Made by a program: the position numbers and the translations under genes | Shown here: positions 39,101 through 47,822 of the stretch, piece by piece | Position numbering within the stretch: position 1 is the first letter of the stretch | Layout of the letters: each line of letters starts with the position of its first letter | The notes under the pieces: generated by a model | The model's input: only the letters and a program-made list of their open reading frames with translations | Told to the model about the DNA's origin: nothing | The model's database searches: none | Source of the DNA: Bythopirellula goksoeyrii | Lineage (GTDB): Bacteria > Planctomycetota > Planctomycetia > Pirellulales > Lacipirellulaceae | Reading direction: 5' to 3' | NCBI RefSeq assembly: GCF_008065115.1 | Contig: NZ_CP042913.1 | Span: 1,090,338-1,154,337, forward strand | DNA length: 64,000 bases

Positions 39101-39331
39101 GGCTATGTCGATGGCAGCGACCTCACAGAGTGGCAAGTCGCCCATCAGGCAGGTACCGACATGGCCGACGCCGATGGAGATGGCGACAGCGACGGACAAG
39201 ACTTTCTTGCCTGGCAACGCCAGTTCGGTAGCGGCATTCCTTTAATCGGCAACAATGCTGTACCAGAACCAGCGACTGCACTTCTGCTGGTCATGGGGAT
39301 TCTGCTACCCCTCAGAAAGCACCATTGCTGA
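36113..39331 (+). CDS. PEP-CTERM exported protein with complete two-loop dockerin
   Basis: The 1,072-residue protein starts at ATG 36,113 and has a hydrophobic signal segment ending FNQVAA/IEVHW. The opening WIGGTTGDWSEPSNWSLGFVP is the familiar start of planctomycete beta-helix proteins. The body is strand-rich with loose repeats such as IENTGTLSAERLQIQDEVTL and LVNETNHTIAGPGRI but fewer exact repeats than the proteins in the first 28 kb. The tail holds two calcium loops, DFNLDGYVDGSD (nt 39,086-39,121) and DADGDGDSDGQD (nt 39,167-39,202), each followed by a helix (LTEWQ; FLAWQRQFG), then VPEP and a hydrophobic end with RKHHC. This is a standard type I dockerin layout. No strong ribosome binding site is visible at the start. 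Confidence 0.82.
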   Translation: MWFSDGFWRAISCWLALIFSISFFNQVAAIEVHWIGGTTGDWSEPSNWSLGFVPFHPETNVTIDLDPLQDSTVELTEISTIPSLGFLNIAEGDGLHILNTRRIRAGGITLAGELLLDVGTGLEPSSFLWVQPQGSIFMNPGSLVRNFSSSEAPSIWNQGRIEGAGAVSGPSIFRNEGSIVSNLEGETLHLILSFVGGPPAIHVNTGEIVAENGGQLVLSGQLQNLLSNAEGGVDGLIEARGDSHILVGHSILGGVISTSSAGGTEEGMVTLNQAWLEDVRLEGNIFFESVTLQGVIENNSIPAQNQTPHQLAIGISGATTLAGNGRLELLNGSIRGIQSPFNSAAVLVNETNHTIAGPGRILTESFPMDVVNRGIIESDENLLLIELRDEGLSANSGTIRAFNGGTVELRGGNEDLVFKNSIDNIPGVIEADVNSEVILRAGIIEGGILRAIEPVLASGNSPGTITTHRIPGTTLKNVRLEGPIGNLYDHWNISGSIENTGTLSAERLQIQDEVTLTGGGEIQLDGDIQANQANYQSYKHLINEDNTIKGRGRIELSEFTLTNRGTILADELGSQLSIDYASQSPIVNSGELVASGGSELEVNSFITNYEGTTPGVIRAEDESTVRIQSVEGGILTTQGTGEVVVAQGGTMRNIHNQGLLRLQGYTAFYGTLQNEGTTNAQANVGNPVEFLGPVAHLSGNGIWTGTGPFAINVGSDNNSSTIMFHGADHTIQGYGTIRVVRGQFFNQGTIEASGPGILNIEMEPGTRFFQQGTLMVPSQRSMEIETYQQRFENEGVIEVDGHLQIFRRNQGPLEFINTPGSELHVDLQFGMATQRDPGSPILVWNQENALIAGRGGFNLIEDSSMHTALVRNSGVIRPEGGHSSTGHIFLNASFQQDDTGLLEFEVGGHPGSGWFDALNTNFDADLSGALDITLVDSFEPSVGHAYELVTSFGGTVTGRFDIFTAPALEGRWWSLDYLTDKVVLNVNAITADFNLDGYVDGSDLTEWQVAHQAGTDMADADGDGDSDGQDFLAWQRQFGSGIPLIGNNAVPEPATALLLVMGILLPLRKHHC

Positions 39332-39351
39332 GAGCCGGATTGAAGTACTGC

Positions 39352-40032
39352 TTAGCCGTTCAGATGGGGATCGCCGATTTCTTTAAGATACTCGGCCAGT
39401 TGTGATTGCAGATCTAAGAATTCTTGCCATTGCTCAAGAGAGAGGATTACGTTCTGATCCTTGTCTTCGACCGTGGCCCCTCGAACGATACCTCGTGCAC
39501 GTAAGTGCAAGTATTCCAAGAGTTCCGAGAGCTGGGCGGCCTGGCCGGCAGTCATCGAGTCGGGTAGTTCTGGGGGCTCGGGAATATGCAGCGTTCCCTG
39601 CATTTCTTCGGAGGACCCCAGCCGCAGTTCGAAGCTGAGTGACTCGGACCCCGAAGAGGCGACCAGGTCGCTGGTGGGGAATTTTTCCTTGCCGCAAAGC
39701 CCGTCACTACGAAGTTCCGTAAGTCGACCAGCGATTTCGTCGCGTGTTCCGTAAAGGAGAACCGAGCGACCAACCGCGATGACGTCTCCGTAGCGTAGGA
39801 TTCGCAAATGGGTATCTTCGCCGTTGACTCGCGTGCCGTTGGTACTTTCGAGATCAGTCAGAACGAGCTTCGTTTGATCCTCTTGGATCTTGATATGGAA
39901 TCGGCTGATTCGCTCGTCGTTGAGTTGGACCGAATTGCCCTCCTCACGACCAATAGTGATGGGAGGCTCCAGATTTCCGAAAACCTGGCCGCGGTCGGCA
40001 CCGTCTAGAACTCGCAATGTCACGGTGGGCAT
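39352..40032 (-). CDS. FHA domain protein
   Basis: The 226-residue cytoplasmic protein has an N-terminal forkhead-associated domain (residues about 3-95) with GREEGNSVQLND, the phosphopeptide-binding serine-histidine pair in ERISRFHIKI, and ESTNGTRVNGEDTHLRILRYGD. FHA domains bind phosphothreonine, usually on targets of Ser/Thr kinases such as the one at 56,495. The remaining 130 residues are helix-prone and of unknown role. The ATG at 40,032 is chosen because GGAAGA lies about 7 nt upstream; a second ATG at 40,053 lacks a site. It is convergent with the preceding PEP-CTERM gene (20-bp gap). Confidence 0.9.
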   Translation of the reverse strand: MPTVTLRVLDGADRGQVFGNLEPPITIGREEGNSVQLNDERISRFHIKIQEDQTKLVLTDLESTNGTRVNGEDTHLRILRYGDVIAVGRSVLLYGTRDEIAGRLTELRSDGLCGKEKFPTSDLVASSGSESLSFELRLGSSEEMQGTLHIPEPPELPDSMTAGQAAQLSELLEYLHLRARGIVRGATVEDKDQNVILSLEQWQEFLDLQSQLAEYLKEIGDPHLNG

Positions 40033-40402
40033 GACCGATCTTCCGCCTCTCATGTTCTGTCGATTTACTAAGAAACTCGCCTGATATAGCGATTTTCTTC
40101 ACTTTTCCTTATAACACGCCGCTGGTCTGGGAGCAAGCGAATTCCCAATCCTCCTTTCTGTCTTTCCCATGCCAGCGGGAATCTAAAGCGCGATCTATCC
40201 CGCAATTCCTGGATTACCGCTTGAACGGCAAAGACGGGGAAGCTGTCTATCCAGCCTGTTTTCTCCCCTTCGTGTTCAGCCAACCGTCTGACGCCAGCGG
40301 CTATCCAACTGCCCTGGCTTTGCTCAGACTTGGACAGCTCTCTAAAATGAAGCCTCCCCCAAATCTGATATTTGAGTAAACCCTTAGTGGAAGTTAGAAG
40401 TC
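40033..40402. other. 370-bp divergent intergenic region
   Basis: It separates the FHA gene (minus) from larC (plus) and should hold both promoters. No gene, repeat or clear motif was found in it. Confidence 0.5.
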
Positions 40403-41584
40403 ATGCGGATCGCATATCTTGATTGTGCCAGTGGAATCAGCGGCGATATGATGCTCGGTGCGCTGGTGGATGCTGGCATCGATCTAATCAGAGTGCAAGC
40501 GGGAATCGACTCCCTGGGCCTGCCGAGTTGTCGACTAGTGGTAGACGAGGTGAAGAAGTGTGGCTTTCGTGCCCTACAACTCCGCGTCGACCACGAGCCT
40601 GAGCATGCCCATCGACATCTGCACCACATCGATGACATGATCGAGAGTAGCTCGCTCTCAGATTCTCAGCGTGCACTGGCGCGAAAAATTTTCATGCGAT
40701 TGGCCGAGGCCGAAGCAAAGGTCCATGGCACGACGATTCAAAAAGTGCATTTCCACGAAGTGGGAGCGGTCGATTCGATTGCAGACATCGTCGGTTCGGC
40801 CATCGCCTGGGACTTGTTGGGGGTCGATCGTATCGTATGTTCGCCGATTCCCACGGGTACAGGTTTTGTCGAGATCGCCCATGGACGATGTGCGATCCCT
40901 GCACCTGCAACAGGAGAACTGCTCCGAGGCATCCCCTTAGCTGTCAGTTCGGTCGAGGGGGAGCTCACGACTCCCACGGGTGCAGCTATCGTGGCCAGTT
41001 TGGTCGACGAGTTCGGTTCGCTGCCTGCCATGGCTGTGCAATCGATTGGCTACGGTGCAGGACAAAAAGATTTTCAGCACCCCAATCTGCTACGCTTGAT
41101 CGTTGGTGAATCCACTGAAGATAAGTCCTCGTATTCCACGGACAAGATCACGCTACTCGAAACCAATTTGGACGACACGACGGGCGAAGCGGTTGGTCAT
41201 TGCGCGGATCTCTTGTGGCAGGCAGGTGCGCTGGATGTGACGCTAATACCGAACCAGATGAAAAAAGGTCGGCCGGGCATCTTGTTGCAAGTGCAATGCC
41301 GGCAAAGCGAGGCTGAGAAACTTGCCGAGATTATATTCCGCGAGACGACAACTCTGGGGCTAAGACGGTCGAACATTGAACGACTGGTACTGCCGCGCGA
41401 AGTGGTGCGGGTACTGACGACTTGGGGCGAAGTCGCCGGCATTGTGGCCCAATTACCCGACGGATCGAGGCGTTTTTCTCCAGAGTACGGCTCTTGCTGC
41501 CAAATTGCCGATAAGAACAAGGTGGCCCTGGCTACAGTAGACACTGCTGCGCGTCAGGCCTTCGCAGCAACCCACAACAAGTGA
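40403..41584 (+). CDS. larC: LarC, nickel insertion protein for nickel-pincer cofactor
   Basis: The 393-residue protein begins with MRIAYLDCASGISGDMMLGA, the LarC hallmark, and continues with the expected VHFHEVGAVDSIADIVG, GELTTPTGAAI and LETNLDDTTGE blocks. LarC inserts nickel into the pincer nucleotide made by LarB and LarE; the cofactor serves lactate racemase LarA and relatives. The gene is a single uninterrupted frame, in contrast to the split larC1/larC2 form in some lactobacilli. No larA, larB or larE lies nearby. Its TGA overlaps the GTG start of the next gene by 4 bp, implying coupled translation. Confidence 0.93.
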   Translation: MRIAYLDCASGISGDMMLGALVDAGIDLIRVQAGIDSLGLPSCRLVVDEVKKCGFRALQLRVDHEPEHAHRHLHHIDDMIESSSLSDSQRALARKIFMRLAEAEAKVHGTTIQKVHFHEVGAVDSIADIVGSAIAWDLLGVDRIVCSPIPTGTGFVEIAHGRCAIPAPATGELLRGIPLAVSSVEGELTTPTGAAIVASLVDEFGSLPAMAVQSIGYGAGQKDFQHPNLLRLIVGESTEDKSSYSTDKITLLETNLDDTTGEAVGHCADLLWQAGALDVTLIPNQMKKGRPGILLQVQCRQSEAEKLAEIIFRETTTLGLRRSNIERLVLPREVVRVLTTWGEVAGIVAQLPDGSRRFSPEYGSCCQIADKNKVALATVDTAARQAFAATHNK

Positions 41585-41970
41585 GCCCCTCAGAAACTCG
41601 AATGCTAATCTTCTCGGCAGGCACACCGGTGGCAATCTTCATGTTCCTGGTGGGGTGTGCGCTGTTGGTTTCGATTTTGCTCAAGCGTTCTTACCGCTAT
41701 TTTGGCAAAGCCAAAGGCTCGACCGTCATCACCGGGCTGGAGCATCTTCCACGCCCCAAGTCGAGTTGGGATGGAACATATCGTGATGCCGGGGCAATCG
41801 TCGACCGAAAAGAAGTAGAAATGGCCGAGTTGGCTCGTGACCTTTCGGGGCAACTTACCACCAAGATGATTGTGTTAGAACAATTGATTTCAGAAAGTCA
41901 AAAGCAAATCGACCGGATGGAGGAACTATTAAAGGAAATGGAAACGATCGGCAAAGAAAAGGTGTCATAA
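41581..41970 (+). CDS. Small membrane protein with coiled coil
   Basis: The 129-residue protein has one membrane helix (about residues 15-37, VAIFMFLVGCALLVSILLKR) and a cytoplasmic coiled-coil-like C-terminus (about 75-125, VEMAELARDLSGQLTTKMIV with heptad spacing). I know no named family. The GTG start overlaps the larC stop by 4 bp; an ATG at 41,602 is an alternative start. The overlap suggests co-expression with LarC, but a functional link is unproven. Confidence 0.75.
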   Translation: MSPSETRMLIFSAGTPVAIFMFLVGCALLVSILLKRSYRYFGKAKGSTVITGLEHLPRPKSSWDGTYRDAGAIVDRKEVEMAELARDLSGQLTTKMIVLEQLISESQKQIDRMEELLKEMETIGKEKVS

Positions 41971-41975
41971 ACATC

Positions 41976-42395
41976 TCAGCACCCTTGATGCTTTCTTACG
42001 TGCCGAGCCGATTTGGTAATCAATTGCTTGAGCACTTTTCGATCGATATCGTCTAGTTGGTTGACGTATAGGCAGCATTTGCCGGTCTTGAACTTGCCAA
42101 GCTTTTCTAAAATCGATCCCAAGGGCTCAAACCCAGACATCAGGTAGATCGAGAGACTACGCTTCCGAGGCGATAATCCTACGAGAAACCAATTTCCTTC
42201 TCTTCCACTAGCGTACTTGTAATGGTAGGTGCCGAAGCCAACAATCGCGTCGCCCCACATTTTGGGTTTCTCGCCGGTGACATCTTGCATTATTGCTACC
42301 AGTTCCCGGCAGTCGGCTCGCTGCTGCACATCGTCGAGGGATTTAAGGAATCGCGGCACGCTTGCGTTATTCTGTTTCGTCTTGAGCTCTGACAT
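41976..42395 (-). CDS. DUF1801 domain protein
   Basis: The 139-residue protein fits DUF1801, seen from LVAIMQDVTGEKPKMWGDAI and VGFGTYHYKYASGREGNWFL to SIYLMSGFEPLGSILEKLGK. Members are small cytoplasmic proteins of unknown biochemical role. It ends 5 bp from the convergent membrane/coiled-coil gene, and no operon partner is seen. The family assignment is confident, the role is not. Confidence 0.88.
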   Translation of the reverse strand: MSELKTKQNNASVPRFLKSLDDVQQRADCRELVAIMQDVTGEKPKMWGDAIVGFGTYHYKYASGREGNWFLVGLSPRKRSLSIYLMSGFEPLGSILEKLGKFKTGKCCLYVNQLDDIDRKVLKQLITKSARHVRKHQGC

Positions 42396-42536
42396 AGTTC
42401 AATCCCGGGGGAAATGGGGATGCCAAGGAATAAGTAGAATGGAACCCTCAATATAACGCGAATTCAAGTATGTAGCGATCACCACTCTCGTGTTAGACTG
42501 ACTCTATCGATTTTCAATACTTTTGGACAAATTCCT

Positions 42537-43436
42537 ATGAACTACTCGACCAATCGCCGCCAATTCCTCTCCACATCAATTGCTGCTGCGGGTGCTTTGG
42601 CCGCACAACCAGTCGGTGCTATCGAGCCGATCAATCGCGTTCCGGGACACCAATTCAAACTGAGCCTGGCGGCTTACAGCTATCGTGATCTGTTGACAGG
42701 GAATCCGCCGAAGCTCACTTTGAGCGATTTTATTCAAGACTGTGCTCGGTTTGGAATCGAAGCCGCGGAATTAACCTCTTATTACTTTCCCGAGTCACCC
42801 GACGCCGAATACCTTCGAAGACTAAAAGGAGAATGCTTCCTGCAAGGATTGGACATTTCTGGCACGGCGATTCGGAACGACTTCTGTCTGCCCGCTGGCG
42901 AGCAGCGAGAGGCGGATATCGCTCATGTCAAACGCTGGATTGAATATGCCGACATGCTCGACGCCCCCGTCATTCGCATTTTTGCAGGCAAGGTGCAACC
43001 TGGCCAATCCATGGCCGACGCTGAAAAGCTAGTGATCGATGGCATCGAACAATGCTGCCAGTACGCGGCAAAGTACGGAGTGTTTCTTGCACTGGAAAAT
43101 CATGGCGGGATCACCACCAAGGTGGACGACATGCTGAGGATAGTCCACGGCGTCGAAAGCCCCTGGTTCGGCGTGAACCTAGACACCGGAAACTTCCGCA
43201 CAGCCGATCCTTATGGTGACTTGGCGAAACTTGCCCCGTACACAATCAACGCCCAGGTGAAGGTCGTCATGCACCCCGACGGAAGACCCGGCGAGGCAAG
43301 CGATTACAACCGGCTAGCCGACATCCTCATGACCACCGGATATCGTGGATACGTGGTATTAGAATACGAGGAAGGTGGTGATCCTCGCCAAGAATGCCCC
43401 AAAGCTCTAGAAGAGCTGCGAAAGGCATTTACTTAA
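42537..43436 (+). CDS. Tat-exported sugar phosphate isomerase/epimerase-like protein
   Basis: The 299-residue protein starts with a twin-arginine type leader (NRRQFLSTSIAAAGALAAQP, then VGAIEP) and continues as a xylose-isomerase-like TIM barrel (AP endonuclease 2 superfamily): FGIEAAELTSYYFP, VIRIFAGKVQPG, FLALENHGGITTK, WFGVNLDTGNFRTADPYGD and YVVLEYEEGGDPRQE. The conserved Glu, Asp and His residues fit metal binding (E186-region ALENHGG, D in LDTGN). Planctomycetes have many such enzymes, thought to work on sugars in the periplasm or paryphoplasm; substrate unknown. It stands alone. Confidence 0.9.
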   Translation: MNYSTNRRQFLSTSIAAAGALAAQPVGAIEPINRVPGHQFKLSLAAYSYRDLLTGNPPKLTLSDFIQDCARFGIEAAELTSYYFPESPDAEYLRRLKGECFLQGLDISGTAIRNDFCLPAGEQREADIAHVKRWIEYADMLDAPVIRIFAGKVQPGQSMADAEKLVIDGIEQCCQYAAKYGVFLALENHGGITTKVDDMLRIVHGVESPWFGVNLDTGNFRTADPYGDLAKLAPYTINAQVKVVMHPDGRPGEASDYNRLADILMTTGYRGYVVLEYEEGGDPRQECPKALEELRKAFT

Positions 43437-43475
43437 GACGGCCTGACTGAATTTCATAAGCCACGAAGCGATCAC

Positions 43476-43691
43476 TCAATCCGGTTCCTCGGCATCCTTG
43501 AGAATCTTCGAGGCCTTTTCTACGTCCTCTTCCAGGACCTGAAGTTGCACGCCGCCGGAAGTCATGAGCGGAAGGCCGGCGTAGTCGTCGGCGTTGATCA
43601 GGGCGTGGATGCCATAAGTTTCCAGCATAGACTTGAAGAACTCGGCCTCTTCTTCGGAGGCACAAGATTTGACGGTGACGGCTGCTGACAT
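43476..43691 (-). CDS. DUF2007 protein
   Basis: The 71-residue protein shows the DUF2007 layout: VKSCASEEEAEFFKSMLETY, GIHALINADDYAG and VQLQVLEEDVEKASKILKDA. Family members are short and occur widely in bacteria, and are annotated as putative signal-transducing proteins on weak grounds. It lies 31 bp downstream of the TPR-protein gene in the same direction, so the two may be co-transcribed. Confidence 0.87.
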   Translation of the reverse strand: MSAAVTVKSCASEEEAEFFKSMLETYGIHALINADDYAGLPLMTSGGVQLQVLEEDVEKASKILKDAEEPD

Positions 43692-43722
43692 TTCTATCTC
43701 TCCAGGGAGTTCATTAGTAAAT

Positions 43723-45405
43723 CTAGAAATCGATCGACTGCGCGCCGCTTTCTACTGGCACGGCTTTGGAATCAGTTTGGTCGCCGTTGTCGGCGATGTT
43801 CTGTCGCTCTCGCCAGGGTTGCTTCTTTTGGTAGCTGGCCAATTCCTTTTGAAGCTGTTCATCGTTTTCGGGGTCGTCCATGTTGACCGCCTTTTGTGAC
43901 CACTCGATGGCCGTATCAAAATTGCCGGATTCAGCAAACGAGGCGGCCAGGGTACTCAGGATATGCGGCATTTTATAATCAGTCAGCTCGCAGGCCTTGG
44001 TGGCCAACTCCACCGCTCGCTCACCATTGCGGACTTCTGCATCTGGCGATGTTGCCAGGACCCAGGCAAGATTGTTGAGTAGCGCTGCATCCTCGGGCTC
44101 AACCAATATCGCCTTTTCAAAATCCTCGATGGCCTCGGCATGGTTTCCCATGTTCAAATTGGCGTCCCCCCGACTCCGCAGTGCCAGGAAGTTTTCTGGA
44201 TCCATCAGTAACACGTCGTCATAAGCCGAGATCGCTTCCTTAGGGTTTTTATTCACGAGGTAGTACAGGGCCAGTTGCATCTTGAGTTCGGGCTGATTAG
44301 GCACAGTGCGAGAGAGTTGTTCGATCTCTTCGATGGCTTCATCGAGCCGGTTGAGCTGGGCCAGGATCTCACCGCGCAATCGATGCGCTGCAACACGTTG
44401 AGGGGCAGCGACCTGATCGTTGGCCAGCACGGCTTCGGCGTCGGCGAGTGCTTCCTCTAGTTGACCATTATTGAGGTAGGCCTCGGCACGATGCACCAGT
44501 GGCAACACGACTCCCGGCTGAAGCTCAAGTACTTTGGAAAACTCCACGATCGCTTTGGCATACTCTTTCTGCTCGCGGTAGATTTCTCCACGATTTTGAA
44601 ATGGACCCGGTGCTTGGGGGGCTAGTTTGGTTGCTTCGTCAAAACTCTCGAGTGCTTGCTCCTGTTTGTCCAACTGCCGAAAGAGTTCCCCTTGAAGAAT
44701 AAAGGCATTCGCATCCTCAGGAGATTCGCTGAGCATTTCGTCTACGGCGGCCAGCGCCTCGTCGAACTTCTCACGATTTCGCAAAAACACCGCACGCAGC
44801 AAAGGGTACGTTTCGTTGTCCGGATCAAGTTTGATCGCTTCGTCGAAGTCCGCCAGAGCCTTTTCTTCGTCGGTCTGAACCTGACCTCGCAACATGTAGG
44901 CCTCGGCTCGCTGGGAATCCTGAATCTCCGCAGCTTCTAGATACTTACCCAATAGTCGGCGCGCTTCGTGAGGATCGCCGCCGGGCAGCGCCATCAAGCG
45001 GCCCAACATCAGATTGGCCTCGGGGGGGGGATTATCATAGGCCAGAACCCGCCGCAAATCAGAAACGATCAGCCGCAGGATCTGCTTCACGCGATCATCC
45101 TGAATCGAATTCGAATTGACTACCTGCATCAAGGCTGAGGCACGCTCCATGAGGGCATCGGAGACCATCTGCTCTGCCAGTTCCGCTTCCTCAACCTCAA
45201 GCCCTTTGTCGAGAGATAATTGCAGGCGATCGATCACCTGACTCAGATCGGGAAGCCCTTCGGCAGTGACTCGCAAACGCAGGGCCTCATCGAGATCAGC
45301 CTGCCCGGCACTCTCAGCCTGTGCCACGTCCGGACCAAAGACTCCAGAAAGTGCCAATACGCAAGATCCAATTACCGCCAACCAAGGGACGCGCCGAAGA
45401 TTCAT
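43723..45405 (-). CDS. Exported TPR-repeat protein
   Basis: The 560-residue protein has a signal peptide (residues about 1-30, ending VAQAES) and about ten tetratricopeptide repeats between residues 130 and 500, for example AYMLRGQVQTDEEKALADFD, LKLDPDNETYPLLRAVFLRN-like blocks, and ALLNNLAWVLATSPDAEVRN near the end. The C-terminus is charged and ends AQSIDF. TPR arrays bind partner proteins; with a signal peptide this one acts outside the cytoplasm. The start ATG at 45,405 is followed directly by the leader. It faces the divergent ychF gene across 274 bp. Confidence 0.9.
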   Translation of the reverse strand: MNLRRVPWLAVIGSCVLALSGVFGPDVAQAESAGQADLDEALRLRVTAEGLPDLSQVIDRLQLSLDKGLEVEEAELAEQMVSDALMERASALMQVVNSNSIQDDRVKQILRLIVSDLRRVLAYDNPPPEANLMLGRLMALPGGDPHEARRLLGKYLEAAEIQDSQRAEAYMLRGQVQTDEEKALADFDEAIKLDPDNETYPLLRAVFLRNREKFDEALAAVDEMLSESPEDANAFILQGELFRQLDKQEQALESFDEATKLAPQAPGPFQNRGEIYREQKEYAKAIVEFSKVLELQPGVVLPLVHRAEAYLNNGQLEEALADAEAVLANDQVAAPQRVAAHRLRGEILAQLNRLDEAIEEIEQLSRTVPNQPELKMQLALYYLVNKNPKEAISAYDDVLLMDPENFLALRSRGDANLNMGNHAEAIEDFEKAILVEPEDAALLNNLAWVLATSPDAEVRNGERAVELATKACELTDYKMPHILSTLAASFAESGNFDTAIEWSQKAVNMDDPENDEQLQKELASYQKKQPWRERQNIADNGDQTDSKAVPVESGAQSIDF

Positions 45406-45679
45406 CTTATCTACCTTAAATTCGCAAACTTATTACAGGGGGAACGAAGGGGGTTCTCAAGAATCCTTCCCCACGTCCCATTATTACCATTTCAAGCAAT
45501 TCTGGCCACGCAGGAAGTTTTGGAGGGCTTAAACCTGCGATTCTAGAGCTCTTTTTCAAAACCCCAATGCCTGATGCTAGTGTGCCTGTTGTGTGGGGGC
45601 AATGTGGATTAAAATCCGTCCCTTTGACATCAAACTACCTACAACCGCAAACCCCTATTTACTACGAGAGAATTTGGCC

Positions 45680-46771
45680 ATGGAAGCTGGAATTGTCGGT
45701 CTGCCGAACGTCGGGAAATCGACCTTGTTCAATGCGTTGACAGCGGCGGGGATCGCTAGCGAGAACTATCCCTTCTGCACGATCGAACCCAATGTAGGGG
45801 CCGTCGCGGTGCCCGACTCGCGATTGGCTCGCATCGAGAGCCACATCCCCACGGAAAAAATCGTACCCGCCGTACTCAAACTGGTGGACATTGCGGGAAT
45901 CGTCCGCGGGGCCTCCGAGGGGGAAGGACTCGGCAACCAGTTTCTCTCTCACATACGAGCCGTTGATGCAATTCTGCATGTGGTTCGCTGCTTCGAAGAA
46001 GCCGACGTGATCCATGTCGAAGGGAGTGTCGACCCGATTCGAGACGTAGAAACCATCGATACCGAGTTAATGCTGGCCGATCTTCAGTCGGTTGAGTCGA
46101 TGACCGATCGAGCTACCCGTACGGCACGCACCGGGGACAAGGATGCCAAGCTGCGGCTGGAAGTACTCGCCGAATGCCAGAAACTCCTGGCCGAAGGAAA
46201 GCCCGTGCGGGGACTTGTGTATGAAGAAGCGAACCTGGCCAAGGCATTTAAGGAACTGCAACTTCTCACCGCCAAGCAAGTGCTGTATGTGGCCAATGTC
46301 GATGAAGACGACGTTGCCGGCACGGGTAAACATGTTCAAGCCCTCCGCGAGCGGTCCGCAGCCGAAGGGGGAGCGGTGGTGCCGGTTTGTGCAAGATTGG
46401 AAGCGGAACTCAGCGAGTTAGACGAAGCGGAACGCACCGAGATGCTCGACAGCCTGGGACTGTCCGAACCGGCCCTGGCATCCCTAGCACGAGCTGCCTA
46501 CGAATTGCTTGGTTTGCAAAGCTTCTTCACTGCCGGAGAAAAAGAAATCCGTGCCTGGACCATCCCCGCCGGAGCCACGGCCCCGCAGGCCGCTGGCGTA
46601 ATCCACACCGATTTCGAGCGGGGATTCATTCGCTGTGAAACATACTCCGTAGACGACCTCGATCAATTCAAGAGCGAAAAGGCAATCCGCGACGCCGGCA
46701 AGATGCGCGTCGAAGGGAAGGGATATGTCATGCGAGATAGCGATGTGTGTCATTTCTTGTTTAATGTATGA
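45680..46771 (+). CDS. ychF: Redox-regulated ATPase YchF
   Basis: The 363-residue protein has G1 GLPNVGKS (residues about 7-14), [29 protein letters not shown] and, in place of the usual NKxD, the NVDE form that switches preference from GTP to ATP. A C-terminal TGS domain ends the protein ([20 protein letters not shown], then [10 protein letters not shown]). YchF binds ribosomes and negatively affects the oxidative stress response. The ATG at 45,680 matches the family length; a longer frame from 45,593 adds 29 unconserved residues. It lies 12 bp before the LD-carboxypeptidase gene. Confidence 0.95.
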   Translation: MEAGIVGLPNVGKSTLFNALTAAGIASENYPFCTIEPNVGAVAVPDSRLARIESHIPTEKIVPAVLKLVDIAGIVRGASEGEGLGNQFLSHIRAVDAILHVVRCFEEADVIHVEGSVDPIRDVETIDTELMLADLQSVESMTDRATRTARTGDKDAKLRLEVLAECQKLLAEGKPVRGLVYEEANLAKAFKELQLLTAKQVLYVANVDEDDVAGTGKHVQALRERSAAEGGAVVPVCARLEAELSELDEAERTEMLDSLGLSEPALASLARAAYELLGLQSFFTAGEKEIRAWTIPAGATAPQAAGVIHTDFERGFIRCETYSVDDLDQFKSEKAIRDAGKMRVEGKGYVMRDSDVCHFLFNV

Positions 46772-46783
46772 TGGGAAACAGCT

Positions 46784-47818
46784 ATGAATCATGTTCTCTG
46801 TATTTGGACGTTTATCTATTTTATTGTCACTTCTGCATGTTCTGCCCAAGAACGGCAGACACCTTCGTGGCCTAAACTCTTACAGCCGGGGGACACGATC
46901 ATGTTCGTCGCACCTGCTGGAGTAGTAGATCGAGATCAGCTGATGCTAGCCAAGAAACGCCTTGAGGAGCGTGGCTACCATGTAATAATGCGAGATGATC
47001 TTTTTTCCGTTGAAGGCTATCTTGCTGGCAGTGACGAACGTCGTGCGGAAGAATTGATGCAAGCCTTCCGTGATCCTGAGGTGGATGCCATTTTTCCTGC
47101 CAGAGGTGGATATGGAGTGATGAGGATTCTGGAACTCCTCGATTTCGACGTGATCCGCCAGAATCCTAAACTGGTAACCGGCTTTAGCGACATCACGGCA
47201 TTGCACTCCGCATTGAATAAACAGGCGGGCTTGATTTCCTTTCACAGCCCGAATCCAACTTGGGGGCTGGGGAGCGAAGAGAATCTGCCTCCCTTCGCCG
47301 CCAAGTATTTCTTTCGTGCGGTTGAAGAGAACCCAGAGGGCCCGCAGGATTACGTCATCGAGATCCCTGCTGACGTTCCTCAACCCGTCTCGCTGGGAAC
47401 AGGCACGACGCGAGGTCGTCTCACGGGGGGAAATCTATCCTTAATCGCGGCACTGGAAGGGACTCCCTATGGCATAGACACACAGGATGCCATTCTGCTG
47501 ATCGAGGACATAGGCGAAGCGCCCTACCGCATCGATCGCATGTTGCAGCAATTGAAGCTAACCGGCAAATTGAACCAGATCCGAGGAGCCATTCTTGGGC
47601 AATTTACCAAGACAGAAGAGCGTGAAGAAAACGAGATCGAAGACCCTCGCTTCTCAGCGGAAGGTGTCTTACGGCAGTACTTCGAACCGTTGGGAATTCC
47701 GGTGCTGATGAATTTTCCCATCGGACATCATGAGATGAATTGCACGCTGCCTCTGGGAGGAGAAGTGGAGATCGACGCGAACAAGGGCACGCTGACAGTA
47801 ATGGGCGCCAAGCCGTAA
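46784..47818 (+). CDS. LD-carboxypeptidase (peptidase S66), likely exported
   Basis: The 344-residue protein carries a hydrophobic leader (residues 4-20, ending TSACSAQ) and then the S66 fold: PGDTIMFVAPAG, ARGGYG(V/M), the nucleophile Ser135 in GFSDITAL, LTGGNLSLIAALEGTPYGID, LLIEDIGEAPYRIDRM and FPIGHHEMNCTLPLG with the catalytic histidine. Such enzymes cut the terminal D-alanine from murein tetrapeptides. LdcA of E. coli is cytoplasmic, so an N-terminal leader (possibly a lipoprotein-like or cleavable signal) is unusual. The gene follows ychF by 12 bp and may be co-transcribed. Confidence 0.9.
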   Translation: MNHVLCIWTFIYFIVTSACSAQERQTPSWPKLLQPGDTIMFVAPAGVVDRDQLMLAKKRLEERGYHVIMRDDLFSVEGYLAGSDERRAEELMQAFRDPEVDAIFPARGGYGVMRILELLDFDVIRQNPKLVTGFSDITALHSALNKQAGLISFHSPNPTWGLGSEENLPPFAAKYFFRAVEENPEGPQDYVIEIPADVPQPVSLGTGTTRGRLTGGNLSLIAALEGTPYGIDTQDAILLIEDIGEAPYRIDRMLQQLKLTGKLNQIRGAILGQFTKTEEREENEIEDPRFSAEGVLRQYFEPLGIPVLMNFPIGHHEMNCTLPLGGEVEIDANKGTLTVMGAKP

Positions 47819-47822
47819 GCTC

